NCBI RefSeq assembly: GCF_023184515.1 | Contig: NZ_JAAHBP010000003.1 | Span: 1-64,000 of the forward strand | From: Streptomyces sp. D2-8 | Lineage (GTDB): Bacteria; Actinomycetota; Actinomycetes; Streptomycetales; Streptomycetaceae | Direction of reading: 5' to 3' | DNA length: 64,000 nucleotides | Shown: positions 33,200 through 44,386 of the stretch, in pieces | Position numbering within the stretch: position 1 is the stretch's first letter | How the letters are laid out: every line of letters begins with the position of its first letter | Translations under genes and position numbers: made by a program | The notes under the pieces: generated by a model | The model's input: only the letters and a program-made list of their open reading frames with translations | Told to the model about the DNA's origin: nothing | Database searches by the model: none

Positions 33200-34390
33200 G
33201 TGAGACGTATGACCGCACGACCCGGAAACGCCCACCAGGCCCGACTGCTCAAGCTGTTGCGCGACGGCGGACCCAACTCCCGTGCCCAGCTGGGCGACCA
33301 GGTCGACCTGTCGCGGTCCAAGCTGGCCGTGGAGGTGGACCGGCTGCTGGAGACGGGGCTGGTCGTGGCCGACGGACTCGCCGCCTCGCGCGGTGGCCGC
33401 CGCTCCCACAACATCCGGCTCAACCCCGAGCTGCGCTTCCTCGGCGTCGACATCGGCGCGACCTCGGTCGACGTCGCCGTCACCAACGCCGAGCTGGAGA
33501 CCCTCGGGCACCTCAACCAGCCCATGGACGTGCGCGAAGGCCCCGTCGCGGTCTTCGAGCAGGTCCTCGCCATGGCCGCGAAACTGCGGGCCTCCGGGCT
33601 CGCGGAAGGGTTCGACGGCGCCGGCATCGGCGTCCCGGGCCCGGTCCGCTTCCCCGAGGGCATCCCGGTGGCACCGCCGATCATGCCCGGTTGGGACGGC
33701 TTCCCCGTGCGGGAGGCGCTCAGCCAGGAACTCGGCTGCCCGGTCATGGTCGACAACGACGTGAACCTCATGGCGATGGGGGAGCAGCACGCGGGCGTCG
33801 CCCGCACCGTCGCCGACTTCCTCTGCGTCAAGATCGGCACCGGCATCGGCTGCGGCATCGTCGTCGGCGGTGAGGTCTACCGCGGTACGACGGGCAGCGC
33901 CGGCGACATCGGGCACATCCAGGCCGTTCCCGACGGCCGCCCCTGCGCCTGCGGCAACCGGGGTTGCCTGGAGGCCCACTTCAGCGGGGCGGCCCTCGCC
34001 CGGGACGCCACGGAGGCCGCCCAGCAGGGACTCTCGGCCGAACTGGCATCGCGGCTGGAGACGAACGGCGGGCTCACCGCCGTCGACGTCGCCGCGGCGG
34101 CCTCCGCCGGTGACGCCGCCGCTCTCGATCTGATCCGCGAGGGCGGCAACCGCACCGGCCAGGTCATCGCCGGCCTGGTCAGCTTCTTCAACCCCGGCCT
34201 GGTGGTGATCGGCGGCGGGGTGACCGGCCTCGGCCACACCCTGCTCGCCGCGATCCGCACCCAGGTCTACCGCCAGTCGCTGCCGCTCGCGACCGGCAAC
34301 CTGCCCATCGTCCTGGGGGAGTTGGGACCCACCGCCGGAGTCATCGGCGCGGCCCGGCTCATCAGCGACCACCTGTTCTCACCCGCGTAA
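33200..34390 (+). CDS. ROK-family transcriptional regulator
   Basis: A 396-residue sugar-responsive repressor. The N-terminal helix-turn-helix (RLLKLLRDGGPNSRAQLGDQ, then VDLSRSKLAVEVDRLLETGLV) precedes a sugar-kinase-like ROK domain: LGVDIGATSVDVAV (ATP-site remnant), GVPGPVRFPEG, MVDNDVNLMAMGE and the zinc motif with CACGNRGCLE. GTG at 33200 is chosen because GGAGGGG lies 6 bases upstream. It precedes a ribose-type ABC transporter and sugar-oxidation genes on the same strand, so it probably represses that set until a sugar or keto-sugar binds. Confidence 0.93.
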   Translation: MRRMTARPGNAHQARLLKLLRDGGPNSRAQLGDQVDLSRSKLAVEVDRLLETGLVVADGLAASRGGRRSHNIRLNPELRFLGVDIGATSVDVAVTNAELETLGHLNQPMDVREGPVAVFEQVLAMAAKLRASGLAEGFDGAGIGVPGPVRFPEGIPVAPPIMPGWDGFPVREALSQELGCPVMVDNDVNLMAMGEQHAGVARTVADFLCVKIGTGIGCGIVVGGEVYRGTTGSAGDIGHIQAVPDGRPCACGNRGCLEAHFSGAALARDATEAAQQGLSAELASRLETNGGLTAVDVAAAASAGDAAALDLIREGGNRTGQVIAGLVSFFNPGLVVIGGGVTGLGHTLLAAIRTQVYRQSLPLATGNLPIVLGELGPTAGVIGAARLISDHLFSPA

Positions 34391-34521
34391 GCGCACTTCA
34401 GTACGTCGCCACTCCAGCACGTCAGCACCACGCTCCGTGTACCGAGCCCTGCTCTGCCCTGCCCTGAACACGCCTGCCCGACAAGCGCCCTGACACCGGC
34501 CCGCCCGCCAAGGGGATTCGC

Positions 34522-36039
34522 ATGGCACCAGAACCACCGCTGCTCAGCATGTCCGGCATCACCAAGTCGTTCCCCGGAGTCCGGGCCCTCGACGGCGTGG
34601 ACCTCGACGTCCAGGCCGGTGAGGTGCACTGCCTGCTCGGCCAGAACGGGGCCGGCAAGTCCACCCTCATCAAGGTGCTGGCCGGCGCCCACCAGCCCGA
34701 TACCGGCCGCCTCCACTGGCGCGGCGAGGAAGTGACGCTCCGCTCGCCGATCGCCGCCATGCGCCTCGGCATCGCCACCATCTACCAGGAACTCGACCTG
34801 GTGGAGCACCTGTCGGTCGCCGAGAACGTCCACCTGGGGCATGAACCGACCGCAGCGGGCTTCGTCGTACGCGGAAAGGCGGCCAAGGCTTCAACAGCCG
34901 CTCTTCTCAAGCGACTTGGCCATGCCGAGATCGACCCGGCCCGGCTCGTGGGGGAGCTGTCGGCGGCGCAGCAGCAGATCGTGTCCATGGCGCGCGCGCT
35001 CTCCCACGACGTGCGGCTCATCGTGATGGACGAGCCGTCCGCCGCCCTCGACCCGGACGAGGTCGACAACCTCTTCCGCATCGTCGGCGACCTCACCGCC
35101 GCCGGAGTCGCCGTCGTCTACATCTCGCACCGCCTGGAGGAGATCCGCCGCATCGGCGACCGGGTGACGGTGCTGAAGGACGGACGGGCCGTCGCGAACG
35201 GGCTCCCGGCGAAGTCGACCCCGACCCGCGAGGTCGTCGCGCTCATGACGGGCCGCAACGTCGAGTACGTCTTCCCCGACCGGCCCCTCTCCCCGCCGCC
35301 CGGCGAACCCGTCCTGAAGGTCCAAGGCCTGTCCAGGCAAGGGGAGTTCGAGCCGTTCGACCTGGAGGTCAGACCGGGCGAGATCGTCGGCCTCGCGGGA
35401 CTCGTCGGCTCGGGCCGCTCCGAGATCCTGGAGACCGTCTACGGGGCACGCAAACCGACGTCCGGTCAGGTGCTGGTCGAGGGAAGGCCCTTGAAGCCGG
35501 GAAGTGTCCGGGCCGCCGTCCGGGCCGGACTCGGGCTCGCCCCCGAGGAACGCAAGGCGCAGGCCCTGCTGATGCTGGAGTCCGTCACCCGCAACGTGTC
35601 GGTCTCCTCCATGTCCCGCTTCTCGCGCGGCGGCTGGATCGACCGGGGCGCCGAACTCGGAGCCGCCCGGGCCGCAACCCGGGAGCTGTCGCTGAGGCCC
35701 GACAACCCGTCCGTGCCGGTGCGCACCCTGTCCGGCGGCAACCAGCAGAAGGCCGTCCTCGCCCGCTGGCTGCTGCGCGGCTGCAAGGTGCTGCTGCTCG
35801 ACGAACCCACCCGCGGCGTCGACGTCGGCGCCCGCGCCGAGCTCTACGCGGTCATCCGCCGGCTGGCGGACGAGGGCCTCGCCGTCCTGCTGGTCTCCAG
35901 CGAGGTGCCCGAGGTGCTCGGCCTCGCCGACCGCGTGCTGGTGCTGCGCGAGGGCCGTGTCGTCCACACGGCACCCGCCCGCGAGCTCGACGAACACCGC
36001 GTACTCGACCTGGTCATGGAAGGAAGCCCGGCGTCATGA
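34522..36039 (+). CDS. Sugar ABC transporter ATPase (RbsA/MglA type, duplicated)
   Basis: A 505-residue cytoplasmic ATPase with two ABC domains. In the first: Walker A GQNGAGKSTLIKVLAG, signature LSAAQQQIVSMARAL and Walker B LIVMDEPSAALD. In the second, Walker A is degenerate (GLVGSGRSEILETV), with signature LSGGNQQKAVLARWL and Walker B LLLDEPTRGVD, as in carbohydrate uptake transporter-2 ATPases. It overlaps the permease gene by 4 bases (ATGA). With its neighbours it forms a complete importer. The substrate is not readable from this subunit. Confidence 0.95.
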   Translation: MAPEPPLLSMSGITKSFPGVRALDGVDLDVQAGEVHCLLGQNGAGKSTLIKVLAGAHQPDTGRLHWRGEEVTLRSPIAAMRLGIATIYQELDLVEHLSVAENVHLGHEPTAAGFVVRGKAAKASTAALLKRLGHAEIDPARLVGELSAAQQQIVSMARALSHDVRLIVMDEPSAALDPDEVDNLFRIVGDLTAAGVAVVYISHRLEEIRRIGDRVTVLKDGRAVANGLPAKSTPTREVVALMTGRNVEYVFPDRPLSPPPGEPVLKVQGLSRQGEFEPFDLEVRPGEIVGLAGLVGSGRSEILETVYGARKPTSGQVLVEGRPLKPGSVRAAVRAGLGLAPEERKAQALLMLESVTRNVSVSSMSRFSRGGWIDRGAELGAARAATRELSLRPDNPSVPVRTLSGGNQQKAVLARWLLRGCKVLLLDEPTRGVDVGARAELYAVIRRLADEGLAVLLVSSEVPEVLGLADRVLVLREGRVVHTAPARELDEHRVLDLVMEGSPAS

Positions 36040-37055
36040 CGCAGCCCGTCTCCCCGCCGCGGGACAGCAGCACCGACAAGGTGCCCCAGGCCCAGCCCCC
36101 CGCCTGGCGCGGCCTGCTGTTCCGCGCCGACGTCCGCACGCTGTCCCTGCTCGGCGTGCTCGCCGTGCTGATCCTCATCGGCGGCATCACCAAGCCCGAC
36201 GAGTTCCTCGACACCCGCAACCTGCAACTCGTCCTCACCCAGGCGTCCGTGATCGGCGTCGTCACCGTCGGCATGACCTTCGTCATCGTCTCCGGCGGCA
36301 TCGACCTGTCGGTCGGCGCGATCGTCGCCCTCGCCTCCGTGTGGGCCACCACCGTCGCCACCCAGGAGTACGGCTTCGCCGGCATCCTCTTCACGGCGGT
36401 CCTCGTCGGAGTCGGCTGCGGCCTGGTCAACGGGGTGCTCATCGCCTACGGCGCGATGGTGCCGTTCATCGCCACCCTCGCCATGCTGGCCTCCGCCCGC
36501 GGCCTCGCCCTGCAGATCACCGACGGCAGGACGCAGATCGTCAGCGTGCCGTCCGTCCTCGACCTGGGGGAGCGCGACGCCTACGTCCTCGGTATCCCGC
36601 CCCTGGTCATGGTGTTCGCCGTCGTCACGGTCATCGGCTGGCTGGTGCTCAACCGCACCACGTTCGGACGCCGTACGGTCGCCGTCGGCGGCAACCCGGA
36701 GGCCGCCCGGCTCGCCGGCATCGACGTCCGCCGCCAGCGGCTCTACCTCTACCTGCTGTCCGGGCTGTGCTGCGGCATCGCCGCCTTCCTGCTGATCGTC
36801 CTGGCCGGCTCCGGCCAGAACACCAACGGCAACCTCTACGAACTCGACGCCATCGCCGCCGCGATCATCGGCGGCACCCTCCTCACCGGCGGCCGCGGCA
36901 CCATCACCGGCTCCGTCCTCGGCGTCCTGATCTTCACCACGATCACCAACATCTTCGCCCTGAACAACCTGCAGAGCGACGTCCAGCAGATCGCCAAGGG
37001 CGCGATCATCGTCGCCGCCGTGCTGGTCCAGCGCCGTACCGCGAGCACGACCTGA
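36036..37055 (+). CDS. Sugar ABC transporter permease (RbsC type)
   Basis: A 339-residue inner-membrane protein with about nine or ten transmembrane segments. Family signatures: VIGVVTVGMTFVIVSGGIDLSVGAI, NGVLIAYGAMVPFIATLAML, TFGRRTVAVGGNPEAARLAGI and the late ELDAIAAAIIGGTLLTGGRG, followed by GSVLGVLIFTTITNIF (segments given in part). The cytoplasmic N-tail carries the short basic/proline region. Start overlaps the ATPase stop; the binding-protein gene begins 19 bases after its end. Confidence 0.95.
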   Translation: MTQPVSPPRDSSTDKVPQAQPPAWRGLLFRADVRTLSLLGVLAVLILIGGITKPDEFLDTRNLQLVLTQASVIGVVTVGMTFVIVSGGIDLSVGAIVALASVWATTVATQEYGFAGILFTAVLVGVGCGLVNGVLIAYGAMVPFIATLAMLASARGLALQITDGRTQIVSVPSVLDLGERDAYVLGIPPLVMVFAVVTVIGWLVLNRTTFGRRTVAVGGNPEAARLAGIDVRRQRLYLYLLSGLCCGIAAFLLIVLAGSGQNTNGNLYELDAIAAAIIGGTLLTGGRGTITGSVLGVLIFTTITNIFALNNLQSDVQQIAKGAIIVAAVLVQRRTASTT

Positions 37056-37073
37056 GGAAAGGGTTCACCCGCC

Positions 37074-38120
37074 ATGACCGAGATCACGAGCCGCAGAGGA
37101 CTGCTCTTCGGGGCCGCCGCCGTCTCCGCCGGAGCCCTCCTCACGGGGTGCACGAGCAACGAGCCGTCCGACTCCAAGGACGAACCGGCCGGCAACGACC
37201 AGCCGGCCGCCGACGACAAGCCCGGCAAGCAGGTCACCATCGGCTTCGCCGGACCGCAGGCCGACCACGGCTGGCTCAACGCCATCAACGACAACGCCAA
37301 GAGCCGCGCCGAGAAGTACTCCGACGTCACCCTGGAGATCACCGAGGGCTCCAACGACACCGCCCAGCAGATCGGCCAGATCGAGACCCTCATCAACAAG
37401 AAGGTCGACGTCCTGGTCGTGCTGCCCGCCGACGGCAAGGCCCTCACCCAGGTCGGCCTGAAGGCGATGCGCGCCGGCATCCCGGTCGTCAACCTGGACC
37501 GGATCTTCAACACCCCGCAGGCCTACCGCTGCTGGATCGGCGGCGACAACTACGGCATGGGCCTCAACGCCGGGCACTACATCGGCGAGAAGCTCAAGGG
37601 GAAGTCCGGCGCCCGCGTCATCGAACTGGCGGGCCTGGACAACCTCGAGCTCACCAAGCAGCGCACCCAGGGATTCGACGACGCCCTCAAGAACTACCCC
37701 AACATCAAGAAGGTCGCCCGGCAGGCCGCCGAGTTCACCGTCGAGTCAGGGCAGGCCAAGATGGCCCAACTGCTCCAGGCCCAGTCGAAGTTCGACGCCC
37801 TGTGGAACCACGACGACGACCAGGGCGTGGGCGCGCTGCGCGCCATCGAGCAGGCCGGGCGCGACGACTTCCTGATGGTCGGCGGTGCCGGCGCGCTCGC
37901 CGCGTTCCAGGCCATCAAGCAGGACGACGGCGTGCTCAAGGCGACCGTGCTGTACCCGCCGACCATGGCCGCCTCCGCGATCGACCTCGCCCGCGCCCTC
38001 GGCCAGAGCAAGGGCATCGGCGGCCTGGCCGAGTTCGAGATCCCGTCGTCGCTCACGCTCTACTCGGCCGTCGTCGACAAGACCAACGTCGACCAGTACA
38101 TGTCCACCGGCTTCAAGTGA
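37074..38120 (+). CDS. Sugar-binding lipoprotein of the ABC transporter (RbsB type)
   Basis: A 348-residue lipoprotein outside the membrane that captures the sugar. The N-terminus has a twin-arginine (SRRGLLFG) and a lipobox LLTGC with Cys26, so Tat export and lipidation are likely. A Ser/Asp/Pro-rich spacer follows, then a periplasmic binding protein type 1 fold with SNDTAQQIGQIETLINKKVD, VVLPADGKALTQVGLKAM and GIPVVNLDR. The presence of CWIGGDNYGMG after NLDRIF is ribose-clade-like. Bound sugar is unknown; neighbours suggest an oxidised or keto-sugar. Confidence 0.93.
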   Translation: MTEITSRRGLLFGAAAVSAGALLTGCTSNEPSDSKDEPAGNDQPAADDKPGKQVTIGFAGPQADHGWLNAINDNAKSRAEKYSDVTLEITEGSNDTAQQIGQIETLINKKVDVLVVLPADGKALTQVGLKAMRAGIPVVNLDRIFNTPQAYRCWIGGDNYGMGLNAGHYIGEKLKGKSGARVIELAGLDNLELTKQRTQGFDDALKNYPNIKKVARQAAEFTVESGQAKMAQLLQAQSKFDALWNHDDDQGVGALRAIEQAGRDDFLMVGGAGALAAFQAIKQDDGVLKATVLYPPTMAASAIDLARALGQSKGIGGLAEFEIPSSLTLYSAVVDKTNVDQYMSTGFK

Positions 38121-38173
38121 TCCACCCCGCACCCCCCACGTGCGCCACCGACCAGGACGAGGAGGACACCCGA

Positions 38174-39385
38174 ATGGGACAGCCGCAGCAGCAGTCGGAA
38201 GGGACCGAGAAAGGCAAGCCACCCCTGCGCGTGGGGATGGTGGGCTACGCCTTCATGGGCGCCGCCCACTCCCAGGGCTGGCGCACCGCGGGCCGCGTCT
38301 TCGACCTGCCGCTGAACCCCGTGCAGGCCGTGATCTGCGGCCGGAACGCCGCCGCCGCCCGCGCGGCGGCCGACCGGCACGGCTGGGCCGACACCGAGAC
38401 CGACTGGCGGGCCCTCGTCGAACGGGACGACGTCGACCTCGTCGACATCTGCACCCCAGGCGACAGCCACGCCGAGATCGCCCTGGCCGCCCTGGCCGCC
38501 GGCAAGCACGTGCTGTGCGAGAAGCCCCTCGCCAACACCGTCGAGGAAGCCACCTCGATGGCGCTGGCGGCCGAAGAGGCCCACGCACGCGGCCAGCTGG
38601 CGATGGTCGGCTTCAACTACCGCCGGGTGCCCGCCACCGCCCTGGCCCGCCGCATGGTCGCAGAGGGCCGCCTGGGCAGGCTGCGGCACGTGCGCGTGAC
38701 GTACCTTCAGGACTGGTTGGTCGACCCCCAGTTCCCGCTGACCTGGCGGCTGCGCAGGGAGCAGGCCGGCTCGGGCTCGCTCGGCGACCTGGGCGCGCAC
38801 ATCGTCGACCTCGCGCAGTACCTGGTGGGGGAGACGCTGGCGGGCGTCTCCGCGCTCACGGAGACCTTCGTACGGGAACGGCCCCTGCCCACCGGCGCGA
38901 CGAGCGGACTGTCCGCCGTCACGTCCGCAGGCACCGGCCAGGTCACCGTCGACGACGCCGCGCTGTTCACGGCCCGCTTCCCCTCCGGCGCCCTCGCCTC
39001 CTTCGAGGCGACCCGCTACGCCACCGGCCGTAAGAACGCCCTGCGCATCGAACTCAACGGCGAGCGCGGCTCCCTCGCCTTCGACCTGGAACGGCTCAAC
39101 GAGCTGTCCTTCCACGACGGCACGGAGCCCGGCGCGGAAGCGGGCTTCCGCCGCATCCTCGTCACCGAACCCGACCACCCCTACCTGGACGCCTGGTGGC
39201 CGCCGGGCCACGGCCTCGGCTACGAGCACACCTTCGTCCACCAGGTCCGCGACCTCGTCCACGCCATCGCCGAGGGCCGCCGCCCCGAACCCTCCTTCGC
39301 CGACGGGCTGCAGGTACAGCGCGTGCTCGCGGCGGTCGAGGAGAGCGCCGAGAAGAACGCCGTCTACACGCCGATCGCGGTCTGA
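38174..39385 (+). CDS. Gfo/Idh/MocA-family oxidoreductase
   Basis: A 403-residue NAD(P)-dependent sugar or cyclitol dehydrogenase. The Rossmann start is [17 protein letters not shown]. The family landmark [12 protein letters not shown] carries the catalytic Lys. [17 protein letters not shown] and [16 protein letters not shown] (with the metal-free His/Asp pair) follow. Start at ATG 38174 after GAGGAGG. Members in such operons oxidise or reduce C3 or C2 of sugars and inositols. It lies between the transporter and a TIM-barrel isomerase, consistent with processing the imported sugar. Confidence 0.93.
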   Translation: MGQPQQQSEGTEKGKPPLRVGMVGYAFMGAAHSQGWRTAGRVFDLPLNPVQAVICGRNAAAARAAADRHGWADTETDWRALVERDDVDLVDICTPGDSHAEIALAALAAGKHVLCEKPLANTVEEATSMALAAEEAHARGQLAMVGFNYRRVPATALARRMVAEGRLGRLRHVRVTYLQDWLVDPQFPLTWRLRREQAGSGSLGDLGAHIVDLAQYLVGETLAGVSALTETFVRERPLPTGATSGLSAVTSAGTGQVTVDDAALFTARFPSGALASFEATRYATGRKNALRIELNGERGSLAFDLERLNELSFHDGTEPGAEAGFRRILVTEPDHPYLDAWWPPGHGLGYEHTFVHQVRDLVHAIAEGRRPEPSFADGLQVQRVLAAVEESAEKNAVYTPIAV

Positions 39386-39398
39386 GGAGGCCACGAGG

Positions 39399-40397
<999 letters not shown>

Positions 40398-40411
40398 ATC
40401 ACGCACCCGGC

Positions 40412-40462
40412 GCAGGTCGGGGACGGGGACCGGCACCGCCGCCGGTCCCCTCTCCGACCTGC
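40412..40462 (+). terminator. Large hairpin terminator ending the sugar ABC operon
   Basis: Positions 40412-40420 (gcaggtcgg) pair with 40454-40462, and an inner stem joins ggggaccggc with gccggtcccc. Together they give almost 20 base pairs around a short loop, 15 bases after the isomerase stop. Confidence 0.85.
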
Positions 40463-40472
40463 TCGGATCCTG

Positions 40473-40484
40473 CTTTGTCCTGTG
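40473..40484 (+). promoter_or_regulatory. CTTTGTCCTGTG motif before the DUF1080 multi-domain gene
   Basis: Second copy of the 12-mer found at 33052 before the ROK gene. It lies 176 bases upstream of the GTG start, just after a terminator, in what must be the promoter region of this gene. Confidence 0.45.
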
Positions 40485-40659
40485 CTGGGAGAAAGCCCAA
40501 CCGAGTCTGACGCAAGGGGTGTTCGCCCCGGACGGACGCGGTTACCGTCCTTGATGCGTTCAGGACACATGCACCTCCGGGGTGACGGCGCACCCCGGCG
40601 CCCGCACCGCACGCTTCGCACCCACCCCGTACGGCCCACCCCGTTCCCGGAGGGACTTC

Positions 40660-43600
40660 GTGCACAGAACCAGACCCAGAAGCACCCGCATCCCCAGGCG
40701 GCCCAGGCTTCGCACCACCGTCGCCCTGTTCACCGGCCTGCTCCTCGCCGTCGGCACCCCGGCCACCGTCGCCGGCGCCCACCCCGGCCACCCGGAGCAC
40801 GACGAACCGGCGGCCGCCGAGGGCCAGTTCCAGCAGGTGCCGCTCGCCAAGGGCGAGCCCGAGACGGGCGAGCCGATGTCGCTCGCCGTGCTCCCGGACC
40901 GCAGCGTCCTGCACACCTCGCGCGACGGCACGCTGCGCCTCACCGACCAGGGCGGCGTCACCAAGGTCGCCGGCAAGATCCCCGTCTACAGCCACGACGA
41001 GGAGGGCCTCCAGGGCGTCGGTATCGACCCGGACTTCAAGAACAACCGGGCGATCTACCTCTACTACGCCCCGCCGCTCGACACCCCGGCGGGCGACGCC
41101 CCGGAGACCGGCACCGCCGAGGACTTCAAGAAGTTCGACGGCGTCAACCGCCTCTCCCGCTTCGTGCTGAACCCCAACGGCACGCTGAACACGTCCAGCG
41201 AGAAGAAGGTCATCGACGTCGCGGCCTCCCGGGGCACCTGCTGCCACGTCGGCGGCGACATCGACTTCGACGCGGACGGCAACCTCTACCTGTCGACCGG
41301 CGACGACACCAACCCCTTCGCCTCCGACGGCTACACCCCGATCGACGAACGCGAGGGCCGCAACCCGGCCTTCGACGCCCGCCGCAGCTCCGCCAACACC
41401 AACGACCTGCGCGGCAAGATCCTCCGGATCAAGGTCGCCGAGGACGGCTCGTACACCGTCCCGGAGGGCAACCTCTTCGCCCCGGGCACCGACAAGACCC
41501 GCCCCGAGATCTACGCGATGGGCTTCCGCAACCCGTTCCGGATGAGCGTCGACGACGAGACCGGAACCGTCTACGTCGGCGACTACGGCCCCGACGCCGG
41601 CGCAGCCGACCCCAAGCGCGGCCCGGGCGGACAGGTCGAGTTCGCCAAGGTGACCAAGGCGGCCAACTTCGGCTGGCCGTTCTGCACCGGCGACAACGAC
41701 GCCTACGTCGACTACGACTTCGCCACCAAGCAGTCCGGCGCGACGTTCGACTGCAACGCCCCGAAGAACACCTCGCCGTACAACACGGGCCTGGTCGACC
41801 TGCCGCCCGCGCAGGCCGCCTGGATCCCGTACGACGGCGGCTCCGTGCCCGAGTTCGGCAACGGCTCCGAGTCCCCGATGGGCGGCCCGGTCTACCGCTA
41901 CGACCCTGAGCTCGACTCCAGCGTGAAGTTCCCCGAGGCGTACGACGGTGACTTCTTCGCCGGCGAGTTCGGCCGCCGCTGGATCAAGCGGATCGAGCAG
42001 AACACGGACGGCTCCGTCGCGAAGATCAACGACTTCCCGTGGACCGGCACCCAGATCATGGACATGGAGTTCGGCCCCGACGGCGCGCTCTACGTCCTCG
42101 ACTACGGCGTGTCCTGGTTCCAGGGCGACGAGAACTCCGCGCTGTACCGGATCGAGAACGCCGAGGACGGCTTCTCGCCGATCGTCGAGGTGAGCGCCGA
42201 CAAGACGTCCGGCGCGGCCGGCCTGAAGGTCACGTTCACCGGCTCCGCCAAGGACGCCGACTCCCCGAACCTCACCTACAGCTGGGACTTCGGCGACGGC
42301 ACCAAGGGCGAGGGCCTCAACCCCACCCACCGGTACAAGAAGGTCGGCACCTACAGCGCCACCCTCACCGCCAAGGACCCCGAGGGCAACACCGGCAACG
42401 CCAGCGTCCGGATCGTGGTCGGCAACACCGAGCCCAAGGTGAGGATCGACATCCCGGGCAACGGCGCACTGGCCGAATTCGGCAAGCCCGTCCCGTTCAA
42501 GGTGACCGTCACCGACCCCGAGGAAACGGTCGACTGCTCCAAGGTCAAGGTCGTCTACAGCCTCGGCCACGACTCCCACGCCCACGAGCTAACCAGTGAG
42601 ATGGGCTGCGAGGGCACCCTGACACCGCCTCCCGGTGACGGCGGCCACGACCCCAACGCCAACATCTACGGCGTCGTCGGCGCCGGCTACACCGACGGTG
42701 GCGCGGGCGGCCAGGAGGCCCTGACCGGCACCGCCCGCACCGTGCTCCAGCCGCTGCACCGCCAGGGCGAGCACTTCACCACCCAGTCGGGCGTGGCGGT
42801 TATCGACAAGACCGGCGCCAACGGCGGCAAGACCGTCGGTGACATCAACGACGGCGACTGGATCTCCTTCACCCCCTACCGGTTCGACGGGCAGAAGAAG
42901 ATGACCGTGCGGGCCTCCTCCGGCGGCGCCGGCGGCTTCGTCGAGCTGCGCACCGGCTCGCCCGACGGACCGCTGCACGGCTCCGCCTACATCCCGCCGA
43001 CCGGCGGCTGGGAGACGTTCCAGAACGTCGACGTGCCCCTGCGGTCACTGCCGAAGAAGACCACGGACATCTACCTGGTCTTCAAGGGCGGCGAGGGCGC
43101 GCTGTACGACGTGGACGACTTCGAGTTCTCCAAGGAGCCGTTCAAGGGCGGCAAGAAGGTCCTGGTCTTCTCCAAGACCGCCGGCTTCCGCCACGACTCC
43201 ATCCCGGCGGGCATCACCGCGATGAAGGAGCTCGGCGGCCCGGCCGGCATCAAGGTCGACGCGACCGAGGAGGCCAAGCAGTTCACCACGGCCAACCTCG
43301 CCAAGTACGACGCGGTGGCCTTCCTGTCCACCACCGGCGACGTGCTCAACGCCGAGCAGCAGAAGGCGTTCGAGAACTACGTGGCGGGCGGCGGCGGTTA
43401 CATGGGTATCCACGCCGCAGCCGACACAGAGTACGACTGGGCGTTCTACGGCGGCCTCGTCGGCGCCTACTTCGACTCGCACCCGGCCATCCAGAAGGCC
43501 ACCGTCCGCGTCGAGGACCACGACCACCCGTCGACGGCGCACCTGGACGACGCCTGGGAGCGCACCGACGAGTGGTACAACTACCGCACCAACCCCCGTG

Positions 43601-44382
43601 AGCAGGCCAAGATCCTCGCCACCCTGGACGAGACCACCTACCAGGGCGGCAGCATGAAGGGCGACCACCCGATCGCCTGGTGCCAGAGCTACGGCGGCGG
43701 CCGCTCCTTCTACACCGGCGGCGGCCACACCAAGGAGTCCTACGCCGACGAGGCGTTCCGCGCCCACCTGCTCGGCGGCCTCCAGTACGCCACCGGCCAG
43801 GTGAAGGCGGACTGCAAGCCGGACAAGGGCTACCGGAAGATCTTCAACGGCCAGACCCTGGACGGCTGGAAGCAGGCCGGCCCCGGCACGTTCAACGTCA
43901 AGGACGGCACCCTGCAGACCGAGGGCGGCATGGGCCTGCTCTGGTACCAGGCCAAGGAGCTGAAGTCGTACTCGCTCAAGCTCGACTGGAAGATGCAGGG
44001 AGACGACAACTCCGGGATCTTCGTGGGCTTCCCCGCCTCCGACGACCCCTGGTCCGCGGTGAACAAGGGCTACGAGATCCAGATCGACGCCACGGACGCA
44101 CCCGATCGCACCACGGGCTCCGTCTACTCGTTCAAGTCGGCCAACATCAAGGCCCGTGACCAGGTTCTGCGGCCGCCCGGCCAGTGGAACTCCTACGAGA
44201 TCAAGGTCCGGGGCGAACGCCTCCAGGTGTTCCTCAACGGAGTCAAGATCAACGACTTCACCAACAAGGACCCCCAGCGGAGCCTGACCGACGGCTACAT
44301 CGGCCTCCAGAACCATGGCGCCGACGACCAGGTCTCCTTCCGCAACATCCAGTTGAAGGAACTGCCCGTCACGGGCGACTGA
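40660..44382 (+). CDS. Secreted multi-domain sugar enzyme: PQQ-type sugar dehydrogenase, PKD, CBM6-like, ThuA, DUF1080
   Basis: A 1240-residue exported protein. Signal peptide to about residue 40 (VALFTGLLLAVGTPATVAGA). Residues about 50-500 are a soluble-glucose-dehydrogenase-type propeller (EEGLQGVGIDPDFKNN, RGTCCHVGGDIDFDADGNL, MGFRNPFRMSVDD, QIMDMEFGPDGALYVLDYG). A PKD domain (about 510-590, YSWDFGDGT) and a CBM6-like module (about 620-820) follow. A ThuA domain (about 825-1045, VLVFSKTAGFRHDSIPAG, GGGYMGIHAAADTEY) then precedes a C-terminal DUF1080 domain (about 1050-1240, IFNGQTLDGWK, DDNSGIFVGF). DUF1080 proteins act on 3-keto-glycosides, so the chain could oxidise a sugar and then split it. 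GTG start with GGAGGG. Confidence 0.92.
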   Translation: MHRTRPRSTRIPRRPRLRTTVALFTGLLLAVGTPATVAGAHPGHPEHDEPAAAEGQFQQVPLAKGEPETGEPMSLAVLPDRSVLHTSRDGTLRLTDQGGVTKVAGKIPVYSHDEEGLQGVGIDPDFKNNRAIYLYYAPPLDTPAGDAPETGTAEDFKKFDGVNRLSRFVLNPNGTLNTSSEKKVIDVAASRGTCCHVGGDIDFDADGNLYLSTGDDTNPFASDGYTPIDEREGRNPAFDARRSSANTNDLRGKILRIKVAEDGSYTVPEGNLFAPGTDKTRPEIYAMGFRNPFRMSVDDETGTVYVGDYGPDAGAADPKRGPGGQVEFAKVTKAANFGWPFCTGDNDAYVDYDFATKQSGATFDCNAPKNTSPYNTGLVDLPPAQAAWIPYDGGSVPEFGNGSESPMGGPVYRYDPELDSSVKFPEAYDGDFFAGEFGRRWIKRIEQNTDGSVAKINDFPWTGTQIMDMEFGPDGALYVLDYGVSWFQGDENSALYRIENAEDGFSPIVEVSADKTSGAAGLKVTFTGSAKDADSPNLTYSWDFGDGTKGEGLNPTHRYKKVGTYSATLTAKDPEGNTGNASVRIVVGNTEPKVRIDIPGNGALAEFGKPVPFKVTVTDPEETVDCSKVKVVYSLGHDSHAHELTSEMGCEGTLTPPPGDGGHDPNANIYGVVGAGYTDGGAGGQEALTGTARTVLQPLHRQGEHFTTQSGVAVIDKTGANGGKTVGDINDGDWISFTPYRFDGQKKMTVRASSGGAGGFVELRTGSPDGPLHGSAYIPPTGGWETFQNVDVPLRSLPKKTTDIYLVFKGGEGALYDVDDFEFSKEPFKGGKKVLVFSKTAGFRHDSIPAGITAMKELGGPAGIKVDATEEAKQFTTANLAKYDAVAFLSTTGDVLNAEQQKAFENYVAGGGGYMGIHAAADTEYDWAFYGGLVGAYFDSHPAIQKATVRVEDHDHPSTAHLDDAWERTDEWYNYRTNPREQAKILATLDETTYQGGSMKGDHPIAWCQSYGGGRSFYTGGGHTKESYADEAFRAHLLGGLQYATGQVKADCKPDKGYRKIFNGQTLDGWKQAGPGTFNVKDGTLQTEGGMGLLWYQAKELKSYSLKLDWKMQGDDNSGIFVGFPASDDPWSAVNKGYEIQIDATDAPDRTTGSVYSFKSANIKARDQVLRPPGQWNSYEIKVRGERLQVFLNGVKINDFTNKDPQRSLTDGYIGLQNHGADDQVSFRNIQLKELPVTGD

Positions 44383-44386
44383 ACGG

